DNA from: Mytilisepta virgata
Lineage: Eukaryota > Mollusca > Bivalvia > Mytilida > Mytilidae
Direction: 5' to 3'
Length of the DNA: 64,000 nt
Assembly: GCA_028015205.1 (NCBI GenBank)
Contig: CM051518.1
Location: 34,562,001-34,626,000 of the forward strand
In this document: positions 35,317-47,316 of the stretch, one piece after another
How the letters are laid out: every line of letters starts with the position of its first letter
How positions within the stretch are numbered: position 1 is the stretch's first letter
Notes under the pieces: generated by a model
Databases searched by the model: none
Seen by the model: the letters and a program-made list of their open reading frames with translations, nothing else
What the model was told of the DNA's origin: nothing
Program-made: the position numbers and the translations under genes

Positions 35317-36681
35317 ATGAGGAAACGATCATTATATGATGAGAAAGAGAACATATTATGCACATCAGAATCGAAGTCAGATTCGTTTCAGAAACTTAAG
35401 CGACCGAAAGAGACATATTATACAGTAGAAGAATTTGTACGAGACGACGTATATCTTTTGAATAGAAAGTCAAAACTTGATAAAAATCTTTTGGCCAATA
35501 GTTTGACAGCACAGTTGAGAAAGAATATACCGGGTGAGATCGCTGTTAATGGTGGTTTATCGAATAAAATCCGAAGGGAGAGCCTAAAAGATCTTTTACA
35601 ACTTGATAATCTGAATAGACAAATAAATAACGAAATGCAGATGGAAGCGAATCGTATTGACAGTCAAAGTCAACAGTTAATGAGGAGGCAAGAACAGCTC
35701 AGAAAACAATCGGAATATTTAAGAAAAAATCAGGACAAAATACGATCTCAAATTAGAGGAAGATCCGGCAATACTAGTTCTAAAGTTTCGTCATTACCAA
35801 CTCTGAAAATGTCACCTTCCACCAATCTTGGCACTGGTTTAGATGATGAAACAAAGGAAACGCATTCTAGAACATCTTCAGCACGTGATTCTGCAAAGCA
35901 ACGGAGGGAATTAAAATCAAACTTCCATATGTTTCCAGTAGGATATGAAAATGAGGATCCAACCTATGTCAAACATTTCAAACATATGGGACTATTTCAA
36001 CCGCACAACAAATACCCTCATTTAAATAACAAATCGCCAAACGAGAAAAGCATTCTTCGAAAATCATATGGAATGCCCGAATATCAAATATTAACACTAT
36101 CTATGAAAGACTCCGACCTCTACAGTGAAGCGGGTAGTTCTGTCAGCGGCAGACATGATCAGAAAGCTCCAAAGAAGAAAGGGCTCCGAGTTACTTGGAC
36201 AGGAATCGATCGTGAAGCAGATGACACGCCTGCAACTACTTTCTATACGTCACAGTCCCCAACCGAAAGTATGTCAGTAAAAAGTTTTAAGAGTGACTCT
36301 AACGTTGAACCATCTGTATTTACAAAGATATGCAAAAGCAAACTAGATAGCGTTGGTATTAAGTGGAAAATGCCTCCTCAGAGTATGAGGACGTCACATT
36401 CTGCAAACGGCCGATACAGGAGGGTATCTCATAATCTAATGCCATGCGCGTCAGCAATGAATAAATATGGAACATCTGTAACTAAACAAAAGTGGGCTGT
36501 GCCAACAATGACATCAAACACTTCTACATATGAACTTTATAAGAACTGGTTGGAAAAACTTGAACTGTTGAAGAACCCAACAGAAAATAAATCTTATCGC
36601 CAGATACAACCCCGAACATCGAATCAAAGCGTCAATTATACAGTTCCAATAACTGAGCGCCCTCCTGTATCATTATATTAG
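35317..36681 (+). CDS. Unrecognised 454-residue protein with candidate PP1-docking motifs
   Basis: A single open frame of 454 codons, by far the longest non-transposon frame in the window. The ATG follows AAGGAGG, and an in-frame TAA lies upstream at 35,293-35,295, so this start is likely. A strong acceptor lies 44 bases upstream, so the 5' UTR is probably spliced. The protein is hydrophilic, basic and Ser-rich, with no signal peptide or membrane segment. A short coiled coil spans about residues 90-148 (Gln/Arg/Glu-rich), and a basic run KAPKKKGLR lies at 283-291. SILR (245-248) and RVTW (291-294, preceded by KKKGL and followed by acidic residues) fit the SILK and RVxF docking motifs of protein phosphatase 1 partners, in the usual order. 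I do not recognise the family; the PP1 link is inference from motifs. Confidence 0.8.
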   Translation: MRKRSLYDEKENILCTSESKSDSFQKLKRPKETYYTVEEFVRDDVYLLNRKSKLDKNLLANSLTAQLRKNIPGEIAVNGGLSNKIRRESLKDLLQLDNLNRQINNEMQMEANRIDSQSQQLMRRQEQLRKQSEYLRKNQDKIRSQIRGRSGNTSSKVSSLPTLKMSPSTNLGTGLDDETKETHSRTSSARDSAKQRRELKSNFHMFPVGYENEDPTYVKHFKHMGLFQPHNKYPHLNNKSPNEKSILRKSYGMPEYQILTLSMKDSDLYSEAGSSVSGRHDQKAPKKKGLRVTWTGIDREADDTPATTFYTSQSPTESMSVKSFKSDSNVEPSVFTKICKSKLDSVGIKWKMPPQSMRTSHSANGRYRRVSHNLMPCASAMNKYGTSVTKQKWAVPTMTSNTSTYELYKNWLEKLELLKNPTENKSYRQIQPRTSNQSVNYTVPITERPPVSLY

Positions 36682-37115
36682 TTTACACATGTATAAAAAA
36701 ATTAAGAATATACATTTCACTATATAAACATGTATTTGCAATTTCTCACCAATACCATGAATACGTTTTCAGGAACTACGATACGTAAGCAATAGAGATG
36801 TCTGTTAAAAATTATATCAAAAGTTCATCACATGACATTGAATAAAATTAACCTATAGTGTATAACCGTGGATTGAAGATAGTGTATTTACAAAATAAAA
36901 CACTGAATAATCAAATTTAATAATCTGTATAAAATTCGTAAAATAAGACGAGACAATGTATACTGGGCCATGAAAGGAACAGACAAAGTAACTGGACCAT
37001 AAAGGCTTGTTATAAGGACCGTAAAATTAATCAGATTACATAAATGTATCAATGCCTATATTAAGTTATTGTTGCAGTTGTTGTGTACATTTGTAAAATA
37101 AACTAAACACTTTCA
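36682..37115 (+). other. Probable 3' UTR of the 454-codon gene
   Basis: AT-rich sequence after the TAG stop, with AATAAA at 36,841-36,846 and further AATAAA copies near 36,893 and 37,097. Any of these could direct 3' end formation. Confidence 0.5.
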
Positions 37116-39048
37116 CAATTCAAACAGGTACGAATTAATAGTAGTTTTTTTTAGATTGTTTTTTTTTCACATGGACCTGAAGTTGAGATTTGCAAGTTTG
37201 CTTTCTTTATGAAAAAAAAATATATTTAATACTTTCCAAGCTTTGTTTACCTTTTTTTGTAGCAAGCAATCAGTCTTACGTTTATGGTTTAATAGTGTTA
37301 TGTATAAATTCTAACTTTACTGAACACTTTATAATATTTTTACTACAAACTTAAGATATAGCTAGTCAACTTAAGAAATATTTTTTTAAGAACTAACCCG
37401 ATTCCTTTGTACTTAGAGATCTGGATAGTTTCCAGAGATTTTATATTTCTGATTTTAAATGTCTGTAATTAATGGGATGGCATTTTATTGACTTATTTCG
37501 TCGTATGGTCAAATATATCTTTAAATTGATCTACATTGATCCAAAGAACGTGCAAATTATCTGTCCTATCATCTTGCCTTCGTCAAAGATTGCTTAAATC
37601 TGTTTTATACATATCAACATATCAACAGGCGACTAACTAAACCATATAATGTAACAAAACGGAAACCTAGTTGCGAATTATCTCCCCTTATAATTTATTC
37701 TGTCCAAAAGAATATAAAAGGAATAGACACAGATACTTGTCTCAATCAACAAGATCACATATATCAAATGTTCTGGGTGTTATGAACTTAGACATTAGCA
37801 TTCCTCTCATAGTTTTGTATTCTTATTATCAAGTTTGGTTTCAATCATGCAGAAGACATATGAGTATGGTCCTATACTAATGGAAGTTACATGAGTATGT
37901 GACAATATCTCAAATATCACAAATAAAATTATGAAATTATAGTCAACAATAATACAGAAGTAAGCTGCAAAAAGGAGCCGGACGTTCCAAATGACGAAAG
38001 TTTGAGAAGAAACAAGGTAAAAATGCAAGAACAGAAGAGTGAATAGAGTGAATAAGATATTTAGTGTCATTTGTGAGATATTTACTTCATTGATAGCTAT
38101 GCAACTGGAACAGGATGTTTATCACTTTTGTCAAACGATTTTGTTTCATTTCAAAGGTTATCTTTCTAAAAGTCCAGATATGGTATTTGATATTTAGCAG
38201 ATGGTCTTTTTAATCAAAACCTCACTGCATAAGAGGATGCACCTTCAAAATTAGGGTTACAGGGAATAAAGTATATTAAACAAGTATTCTGAGAATATTT
38301 CTGAGAAATTCAAGGTATATCACCTTCCGGCTAGAGCTGTGAGAAAACGCACCAAATTTCCCTCGAATCTCTGATCAGACTGAAACTCAAACTTGATCTG
38401 TAGCTCATCATTATAAGCTTACATGCTAAAACATCAAATGGTTAAACAGTTTCTGGGAAAAGTCCGGAAAACTGTAGTGTTACCAATGGAAGGATTGCAA
38501 ACCTATAGTACCCTTTGGCGTTGCCGGTAGGGGACTCATAAATATGGAGCTGAAATTAAAATATAAGTACTGGGTTGATCTGGGTTTTCTTCGCATTAAC
38601 CCTTGATAAAATAGCTTAAAACCATTTTGTCCATTTGAGATTCCAATAATGAGCTGGAAAAAATGATCCAACGCAACAAATATGTTATCAAATAGAATAA
38701 ATTTAATAATATTAGGCTTGAAGTATTTCTTTTAAGACTCAATATGGTTTAGTGGAAAAGGTTTTTTCGACACAGAGACACAGAAAATTGGTGGATCAAA
38801 TCAAAATGGAGTTCAGTTTGTCACGTGGAATGGTGTTATAAAAAAGGGGAGAAATCAGGAGTTTTAAATATAGCAAGATATAAATATTCCTATTTGCATG
38901 GACAATTTGGAAAAAATTATAAAGTCTCTTTACCTTGCAAATAGAAGAGAGGTTATATCTACAGTAGGCCACACCAAATTGATTTTACATGTCAAAACCT
39001 TCATACATTTTCATGTGCATCTTATATGCATTGTCGTACGGTTCAATG
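37116..39048. other. Non-coding stretch, no gene seen
   Basis: AT-rich DNA. A segment near 38,330-38,480 has the look of a diverged interspersed repeat, but I cannot assign it. The short frames here lack codon character or splice context. Confidence 0.4.
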
Positions 39049-39229
39049 CAGGGGTGGATCCAGGATGTTTGAAAAAAAGGGGGGGGGCGCTGGCGTAAAC
39101 TTTAGAACTGAAATTTGTTTTGACGATTTGATGCTAAAAAATCATATTAATCGATTAAAAAATATTTTTTTGGCGATCAATAGGGCCGAGGGCTCACGCC
39201 CTCTCCCCCGCCCCCCGGATCCGCCACTG
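39049..39229. mobile_element. Short MITE with inverted ends (about 181 bp)
   Basis: Ends are CAGGGGTGGATCCAGG at 39,049 and its imperfect inverse GGATCCGCCACTG ending at 39,229. The interior is G-rich next to the left end and C-rich next to the right. The CAGGGGCGGATCC-type end resembles hAT-derived MITEs widespread in invertebrates. No clear 8-bp target duplication is seen, so the superfamily is tentative. Confidence 0.6.
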
Positions 39230-41410
39230 CGATGTATAGTCATTTGATTGCACCATGTTTCATCATATAAGCATTTTGTGCATCGTGAATTTAACTGTTT
39301 GTATTCACATACATACCAAAATTGGGGCTTTTGTCTTAAATTGCAACTTGAAAAAAGTAATGTTGCTTTGCACTTCCAATTTTCATTTAGGTAAATCATT
39401 GTCCTATATGAGTTCTAACAAATTATTGATCCCTTTCGTTCATCGTCGTTCTTCTTAACACAGTAACAACTTGTGCAAAAAGTACTAACAGCAATAACTC
39501 AGTAAAAAATCAGTGAAGTTTCATTGGATTACACGTCAGCAATGCAAAGCACCAATAATACGTCATGTATATATGTGTATCTTTCTCAAAACAACAATCA
39601 CTGAAAAGAAATCAACAAACGTAGTGATTGGTAAAGTCAATGTATCAACAACACACATGTAACACAGAAGGGCAAAACATAAACATGGTCAGTACAATTA
39701 TAGAGTCAAATCCTGGGAGGAACTAGCGGTCAATTGTGTGGTTTCAACTAAAATTCCTGTTAAACGAAATATGAAACTAAAATCGAGCTTTTCGAAGCAA
39801 AGTGAGCTCTATCGTGACACAAGTATATGTTGTTAGCTGTATAATGATAACTTAAATTTGGTATGTCAACAAGGCAAAACTTACCATACGGTGATATCTG
39901 GGTTGCTGCAATGATGCAAGTAAAAAAAAACAACAAAATATCAAGAACTTAACTTTCATATACACCTTGAAATTTTAAAAAGGGTGTGGTAAGACGAAAT
40001 ATAACATTGCCTTACAATTTCGTAACTTCAGGGGATAGGTGCAAGACTCAAGCAGCAGGGTAAAACCATATTTGTTTTTGAAGGACCCTCCCTCTTAATT
40101 CAGGCCAAACTAGAAATAAATATACACACGAATACCATTCAAATTCATTCCGTAGAGATTCAGTTGTGAACTCTGATATCTTCAAAACACATTCACGGAG
40201 GCAATATATATACCCCACCGTGAATGCTCGCAATTATTTAAAGCAAATTCAGGATTAAAACAGAATGACAAAAACCGTATCGTTTACCTTAATAGAAATA
40301 TTAGCCACTGCATGCACAACCAGCTGAACCATTAATACAGCAACATCATGCGCTATTTCGCCATGTTCCTTTATAAACCAAATTCATCGTATTTTTTTTT
40401 CATTATTCTTATTCAGAGACATTGCTTCTGAACAGTTACTACAAATTATCTTATTTTTAGTATGTGATGGTCTACGGGCTGTGCAACTGTATATATTACT
40501 AATAGTTTATAGTTAGGATAGCGCTTTATAACCCATTCGTAATTGCAAAAATTTTTGTAATAAATATTAGTATTCAATTTCAAAGGATGTATGTATACGA
40601 AATAATGAAAATAACATGTTTTTCTTCAAATTCAATAAAAAGTGAGATTTTTTTCAATCTATTTCCTGTAATATAAAAATAGCATCACACAAAGGGAAGT
40701 AACTCTGTGCGTAATAATCCTCACAAGTCAAATCAAGTAAAATTTATTTAAAGTCGGTAAAATCACGCTCTAGAGAGCTTTTAAAACCCACATATATAAT
40801 AAAAACAACAGCATTTATCTAAGACTCAAGACAAACATTTACATACATTTAAAATGCAAGGCAAGACAGTCTTTAGCACTAAGCACATTCATAAAAATGT
40901 GTTCCATTTAAAAGCAAATCTGATTTAAAACTGCGTAAAGATAGCTCTATAAAATTAATTAAGCACTCACGAGTATAAGCTAATTATAAAGAGATGCAAT
41001 AAATTATAATGAGTATGTTATATACATGTACACTGTAGCCAAGCAGATTATGTATATAAGGTGTGCTGCTTGAATAAAAATGGGAATAAATTTAAATACA
41101 AAAAGAACATGAACATCCATCTCCCTCCCATTTATTAATTTGTAGCGGATAGCTATTTTTATACTGTTCTTTTTTTTCATATTTCCCAGCTAAGATAATT
41201 AATAACTTCCTGTTTCCTTTCAAAATTTGCAGCATGTAATCATTTTTGGATCTTAATATCGATTTTTCACTTTGCACGTTTTGAAAATGTTTCATTTGCC
41301 TCCATTTTGTCAATTGATGTCAGGCGTATTCAAGTCATGTTTAAAACCTTGATTTTTATTGGTTGACCTCGAAGTCAAAAATAAAATAAAAACAATTTCA
41401 ACTTTTTAAT
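39230..41410. other. Non-coding stretch, no gene seen
   Basis: AT-rich DNA without a convincing frame on either strand and no repeat I can assign with confidence. Confidence 0.4.
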
Positions 41411-41413
41411 TTC

Positions 41414-41465
41414 ATTGGTCAGCGGTGGTATAAAAGCGGCCGATTCGAAATGAATATCGTCTTTT
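41414..41465 (+). promoter_or_regulatory. Orphan TATA-box core promoter
   Basis: A perfect TATAAAAG at 41,429-41,436, with ATTGG (an inverted CCAAT box) about 15 bp upstream at 41,414-41,418. A pyrimidine-rich TCTTTT start-like site lies about 25-30 bp downstream. No gene follows on the + strand, so this may be the promoter of a lost retroelement or solo LTR, or of a non-coding transcript. Confidence 0.35.
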
Positions 41466-42282
41466 GGCCATAGACTTGAGTAAGGTCTAATTCTCTTCTC
41501 TAATGTAAAGTCGAGACCGGGTTATGCTTCAAAATATTAAAGACAAGCGTTTTACTTTTGAACCACATGTTCCGAGCACATGCTTGGCAAATTTAGTTTA
41601 TAAATTTTCAAAATGTGAAACAAAGTTTTAAAGTCAAATATTCGCTTTTTCACGGCCTGCTTTATAGCCACCGCTGCGTGTTCTTCTAAAAGTTCTCATA
41701 TAATTTCCCAATTATTCATTCGTGTTTTTAAATTAAAGTTTAGAATGGTTTGATTGAATCGTACACGTGAATGTCGGTGTACTCGATTTCCTCGTGTTAT
41801 ACGTCCTGAGTATCATTGATTTTTTGTTTGTTTATTACTATGCTACATTCCTTCTTACATATTTTTTAGGATACATTTTGTTTTGGATAAATTTTAAGTT
41901 TGATTTGAATGTAATTTTGAAATAATATTAAATGTTCTAATTTATTTGTTGTATGTTATTTGGAAAACATAATATAACTTAAAAACTCAGTCAGATCTTT
42001 ATTATTCTCTGCCACGACTCGGATCCCAGAGGAACGAACTCTAGAATACGGTCCATATTTAACTGTGTGGGAATTAAACTTAGACACTTTGCTTCCCCGT
42101 ACACTTTGTGGAAATAGCCTAAATTGTTCGTTGTTTCTTTTGGTTACACATTGCCCTGTCGTCCTTTGTCAAATCTTTCTACATAGTGAAAATATGGCCG
42201 AAACAGAATAGCTCGAGGGGTCGGAGACACAGAATTCACCGGACCCTCCCGCTACATTTTAAACCTTTAAATTGATTTAGAG

Positions 42283-42900
42283 TCATATCTTCCCCAGATC
42301 ATTCCACATTTTAGCAGCAGCATACATCATAGAGTGCAGGCCATACCGTGTTGTATTCGCTCTCGGTACATCAATAGTATTTTTATATCTAAAAGAATAT
42401 GATGTTTTTTTTATAATTAATAAGTCATCTAAATATACAGGTGTTTGTTTATTTAAGATCTTAACAATTTCTGTGGCTAGAAATCTCATGCGTCTTATCT
42501 TTAAGGATGGCAACTTAGACATAAGACTTATGAAGTAGCTCTTCATACATACAGTTTTCATCTTCGGTATATAAATCTCAGAGCTCGCTCTTGAATTTTT
42601 TTCTAATTTTTTGGTGTTAGATTCACCACAAAAATGCCAAACAAGTGGACAATAATTAAAATTACATAGTATAAATGAGTAGGAAATTGTAAAAGTATAT
42701 GCCCAATCTATTTAGGTGTTTTCTTTCCTATTGCAATAGCCTGGAAATTTATCAGGATAAGTCTGCATATGGTTCTCAGTAAACCATTTAATAAGTACAG
42801 AACATTCTTCTTCAAGAGTATTTATGACGTCATCAATATTTTGTTGACAATACTGTTTGATGATTATCCCGGTGTTATATATATCGTTTCTCAATATCAT
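42283..42900 (-). pseudogene. Relic of a non-LTR retrotransposon ORF2 (C-terminal part)
   Basis: Conceptual translation on the - strand gives, in three frames, pieces typical of the end of a LINE reverse transcriptase ORF: WFTENHMQTYPDKF at 42,712-42,790, then YCPLVWHFCGESNTKKLEK near 42,600-42,660, then KILNKQTPVYLDDLL and MMYAAAKMWNDLGKI towards 42,283. Frameshifts separate the pieces, and the RT active-site core upstream is missing. It is a 5'-truncated, decayed copy of the kind that LINE integration leaves. The exact clade cannot be settled from the sequence alone. Confidence 0.75.
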
Positions 42901-45225
42901 ATATAAAAAAAATAGTATTATACTTTAAAATGTACGTATTATTATATGCTGTTGACATTATATTTGCTGCTGAATTACAATTAGCCTTGAATTCAATGTA
43001 TGTATAACAACAAAAAGTTACCCACCTAAAACTAATGTATGTCGGTCTAACTTTTTCGATCTGGATGATACATTAACAAATTAAACGTAATACTAAATCC
43101 TACTTCTTATGGTCTTGTTAAAACATCTTTTTCCTTTTTAAAACAGTGAATAGAACTGAGGACACAGGGGAATAGACTCTGTATACTGACCTGTAAATAG
43201 TTAATTTTTCATTTTGTTTATTTGTCACAAACTTTGTTCTTATAGTTTACATGACAATAAAAGATTGAATTGAATTGGTATGAATGAATAATTGTTTTTT
43301 GTGAAAATATTGTCAGTGTTAGTAAAAAGGAGCGAATTTCTTTATAGACTTCATATTGGTGATGTATTTAAAATGATCGGTTCTGGATATTTGTGGTAAT
43401 ATCTGATGCTCTTGTCCATGCCAAAAATGCTTTAAGTTTTAATTAACTCATTAAAATCTAAATTTTGCAGTGTTTTAATGTCAGTTTTTGTTGCGAAATC
43501 ATTTTACCACAATAATCTGTGTTAATGTCACATTGTCATATCTTTGATTAAGCCGACTGACATTGCCTACCTTAACCTATTTCACATAATGCCTTGTATA
43601 AATGTTAATGTTTTTTCTGTTTGCCATTTTTATTTTATTATATATATTTCTTTATTTTTATTTGAACTATCATGCCTTATGTGATTGACCACCCCTTGTC
43701 CCGAAGGAGGCATGCAGTAATGAAACGTTGGTCTGAGCATGTCATATGTTATAACGCTCATAAATCTGAAAAATTCCAAGACTTGCTTGGGGGTCTCAAT
43801 TCTACAGGTTTTTTATTACCAAATAATTCTGAAACTAAAGAAAAATAATATAATTATAGGTATAAAAAAACCAACTGGATGTTTTGTTTTTTTAGTTAAT
43901 AAGTTAAAGATGACAACATTTTACTTAAAGTAGTATTTTCATTTCTTATATTTTAGATTCTCTTCTCTAAAGTTAGAGATTTTCCCTTCCGCCTGAATTG
44001 TAACTATCTCTGAGATAGTTCAACTGTTATTTCGTTCAAATTTCCTGATTAGATGCAGAATAAATATATTATAATTGAATTCCGCAAAGTATTACTAAGC
44101 AGTTATCAAATCCATTCTAAGGGAACACCGAACTCGATTTTTATTTGGGAAGTAAAGAATAAATCAGAGAAATGACAACATTAAACATTTGATGAAAAAG
44201 AAAGAAAAGATAAAGAATATGGTAAAAAAGGACAGGATTGAATACAAATATCATACCAAATGAAGACGAAACTGATTATAAAATACAACTGCCTTCCCGC
44301 GGTCCCTTTCCAGTTTATTAACGGGTTTTTTTTTCATTAACACGGGGAAAACGACTACATATCCATGAGTTACCCTAATCCCTAATAATTACAATAACTC
44401 AGTGGTCTATATTTTAAGGTAAGAGACGAAAGTTGGATTAATCTGGAGTGCAATGTCAAGGAGATAACATCCCATCTCCGTATCGGATAGATAAAAAAAC
44501 AGACAATCCAGTGGTCATGACACGTTCTTCGATGAGAGGAATGTCCCCCAAAAATAACCAAGTGCATAAATCGGTGGGAACAGCACTACATCCAATCACC
44601 GAATAAGGTTCAGAAACTAAAGAATACATGCCATTGACCAAAATATTCCTGAATTGGGACAGGCACAAATAATATTCGGTGGGGTTTAAATTATATATAC
44701 TAGAGTTCTGGAACAAACAAAAAAAAAACAAAAAGTGAACAGCACTTTTAATGTTATTCTTCATCTTCACTAATTTAGAATTTAATACTATTTCATGTCT
44801 TAAAAATATTTTGTTTTTGTGCTATGTCTGTCTTTTTGAATTACGTCTTTTGTTTCGCGTCTTAGGTATTTTTGCCAATTTTCTGTAAGCATTATATATA
44901 AAAGCTAGGTTCAAACTCATACGTATACCATGAGATGATTTTGTTCAGGAGCTTAAAAAGGTAACATCAAGTTGAATTCTACTAAACAAACACGTAGTTC
45001 AGGGGCGGTTGTCCGCATATTGCTTTCGGATACAAGTCTGGTTAATTTTAACATTGATTTAAGTTTCTTCTAATTTTTATAGAAAAAAAAGACACCTTAA
45101 CAAAACTGAACTCCTGCTATTAGGTCAAATAGACTTACTGCAAAATTCATATACAGAAAGCGCTTTTCCGTGTTATCCTTTAGGTATGCTAATGACCGAA
45201 TAACCCCCAAAAAAGAAATTTCTTT
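42901..45225. other. Non-coding stretch, no gene seen
   Basis: AT-rich DNA. Near 43,235-43,280 there is an AATAAA-like motif followed by GATTGAATTGAATTGG, the kind of short repeated tail seen at the 3' ends of some non-LTR elements. Nothing else could be assigned. Confidence 0.35.
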
Positions 45226-45229
45226 GAAA

Positions 45230-45455
45230 CCAAATTTGTTGTACAAAATGTGCACATTTCGTCGATTTACAACCTATCAGTTTGTGCTCGAAGCTTAAAA
45301 TGTTGAAAATAAACACAATATTCCATAAAGTTGAAGGAAAAATTCCAAAATGCCAAAATGAACAAAAGGATTTTAGAGCAGAGCTATGCATGAAGGAGAT
45401 ACTCCTTAGTTTTCATAAAATTTAACATTTTTGCAACAGTAAAGTTAAAATATCA
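45230..45455 (+). repeat. Interspersed repeat, copy a
   Basis: Shares the phrases GCTTAAAATGTTGAAAA, AATTCCAAAATGCCAAAATG, ACAAAAGG and TTAGTTTTCATAAAATTTAACATTTT with 45,955-46,170 and, less fully, with 61,215-61,360. Diverged copies of a non-coding interspersed family. Confidence 0.55.
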
Positions 45456-45499
45456 CATTTGGGCAAGTAAAGAAATACTAGCAAGTGAGCTTTGGATAC

Positions 45500-45955
45500 C
45501 CTCGAGGAATTTGAATCCACCAGCAGAGGTTTCGAGTCGGTGGTAATAATCAATTCTTTGAGGACTTTGAATCCACCAGCAGAGGTTTCGAGTCGGTGGT
45601 AATAATCAATTCTTTGAGGACTTTGAATCCACCAGCAGAGGTTTCGAGTCGGTGGTAATAATACATTCTTTGAGGACCTTGAATCCACCAGCAGAGGTTT
45701 CGAGTCGGTGGTGATAATCAATTCTTTGAGGACTTTGAATCCACCAGCAGAGGTTTCGAGTCGGTGGTAATAATCAATTCTTTGAGGACTTTGAACTACC
45801 AGCAGAGGTGTCGAGTCGGTGGTAATAATACATTCTTTGAGGACTTTGAACTACCAGCAGAGGTTTCGAGTCGGTGGTAATAATACATTCTTTGAGGACT
45901 TTGAACTACCAGCAGAGGTGTCGAGTCGGTGGTAATAATACATTCTTTGATAACA
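45500..45955 (+). repeat. Tandem array, 56-bp unit, about 8 copies
   Basis: The unit runs GGTTTCGAGTCGGTGGTAAT, then AATCAATTCTTTGAGGACTT, then TGAATCCACCAGCAGA. The first four starts are spaced 56 bp apart (45,528, 45,584, 45,640, 45,696). Later units lose a few bases (TTGAACTACC in place of TTGAATCCACC). The reverse-strand frames with a repeated SAGGF-like peptide are products of this array and not genes. Confidence 0.9.
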
Positions 45956-46170
45956 ATTTTGTTGCACAAGACGAGCAAATTTAGTGATTTTACGACTCTT
46001 CATATGTTCTCAACTCTTAAAACGTTGAAAAAAATATAATTCAAATCATTGAACAGCAATTTCAAAAATGCCAGAATGACCAAAAGAGTAAAGCCAAAAG
46101 CAGCTGAGCTGTGCACAACGATAATACTTCTTAGTTTTCATGAAATTTAACATTTTCTGTAACAGACAAC
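45955..46170 (+). repeat. Interspersed repeat, copy b
   Basis: Diverged copy of 45,230-45,455 on the far side of the 56-bp array, so the array sits between two copies of the same element. Confidence 0.55.
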
Positions 46171-47316
46171 ATTAAAACACTGCAAAAAACAAAATAAAGA
46201 TTCAATGTAAAGTTAACAGTTCATGAATTTCGACGCAAAAGCTATTTAAACAACGGTATTTTTCGCCATGTAGGTTGAACATGTTCTTTACAACTTCAAT
46301 AGAGCAGCTTACTGTAACATGGTGGACTGTTTCTGTATTTATTTGCTCAGTGGACAACGTTTTTGCATAGGCGGATGCCATGTTTATTACCCATTAGTTA
46401 AAATATTAATATTTGAAGGTACGGTCCCTCGAAGTTTAGCAATCAACCGATTTTGTGTCTTGTTTTGGATTTCTGTTGTTTGATTTACTGCACCACCCAG
46501 GAGATGTCCAATTTTGAATTGCATTTCTGTTGCATTATTTACTTTTTATTGCAATTTTTGTAGTTCCAATTAAAGGGAGATAACTGCAAATGCATTTAAA
46601 TATATATCTCCCGTACAAAACTGAAACTGTGATTTACAATGCTATATATCATTCTTTGTCTCTCATAATTAGGATGTCAATTTTTAAATGATAATGGGAA
46701 ACATGATAAGAAATAAAAATTAAATTACGTCCAAACACAAAAGTCAATATATTTGTAGAAAGAAACATTGCAAGGTTGGTTCGAGGTTTCGGCCAAATGA
46801 TTCCTGCAAAGAGTTCTTTTGTTTTTTATGCTGTTTCACTTTGAATAAGAACTATGTCATCTGCTTACAGGTGTATTTGAAAACCATTTGTTATACTTTG
46901 ATTGAATGTAGAATAGGCTTTTCCCATTTTAGCTTGAGGTCGAGTTATACTACAGTAGGATTTGAGAAATGAACAAATGAAAAAAAAATGGCCAGTAAGG
47001 TGTCGAAAGGTCATAGAAAGGGCATAGGATAAATAAACCAAACATAAAAATGACTGAAATATAAAAACGACAATAAAAAAGTAAAAACATTAAAGACTCA
47101 AGATTCGGTTAATTAACCGAAAACTAATAAATGTAATAGGTTTTTACTGTTCGAAATCCCATCACAGTTACATTTTAGAAATGGGTTAATGCACTCGGCT
47201 CACTCGTACCTTTATCTTCTATTATACCATGAAGCCATAAAATGTAACTTGATATGTTGCATTAATACAGAATGTGAAATGTTTGGAAGTCCCACGTCTT
47301 AATATACCATTATTTA
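46171..47316. other. Non-coding stretch, no gene seen
   Basis: AT-rich DNA without a convincing frame, apart from a short AAAGGGAGATAACTGC motif near 46,572. Confidence 0.4.

Larger units (their letters stand above)
21617..35328 (+). repeat. Large tandem segmental duplication, copy 2 (13.7 kb)
   Basis: Direct repeat of 7225-21,616, ending at GAAACGA (35,322-35,328), twelve bases into the 454-codon reading frame whose full length continues to the right. Copy 2 therefore has the intact junction with unique DNA on its right and copy 1 the intact junction on its left, the structure of a simple head-to-tail duplication. It is shorter than copy 1 because it lacks the SINE, the 192-bp segment and several minisatellite units. 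Confidence 0.93.

Noticed and set aside
39026..39399. Frames with Gly/Arg-rich and Pro-rich runs near 39.0-39.4 kb
   Set aside because: They arise from the G-rich and C-rich ends of the MITE at 39,049-39,229.
41455..41540. CTTTTGGCC-containing stretch recalling the 5' end of U2 snRNA
   Set aside because: Similarity is limited to a few bases; the conserved branch-site-pairing and Sm-site sequences are absent.
45422..45978. Reverse frames with a repeated peptide near 45.5-46.0 kb
   Set aside because: Products of the 56-bp tandem array; 56 is not a multiple of three, so the frame cycles with the units.
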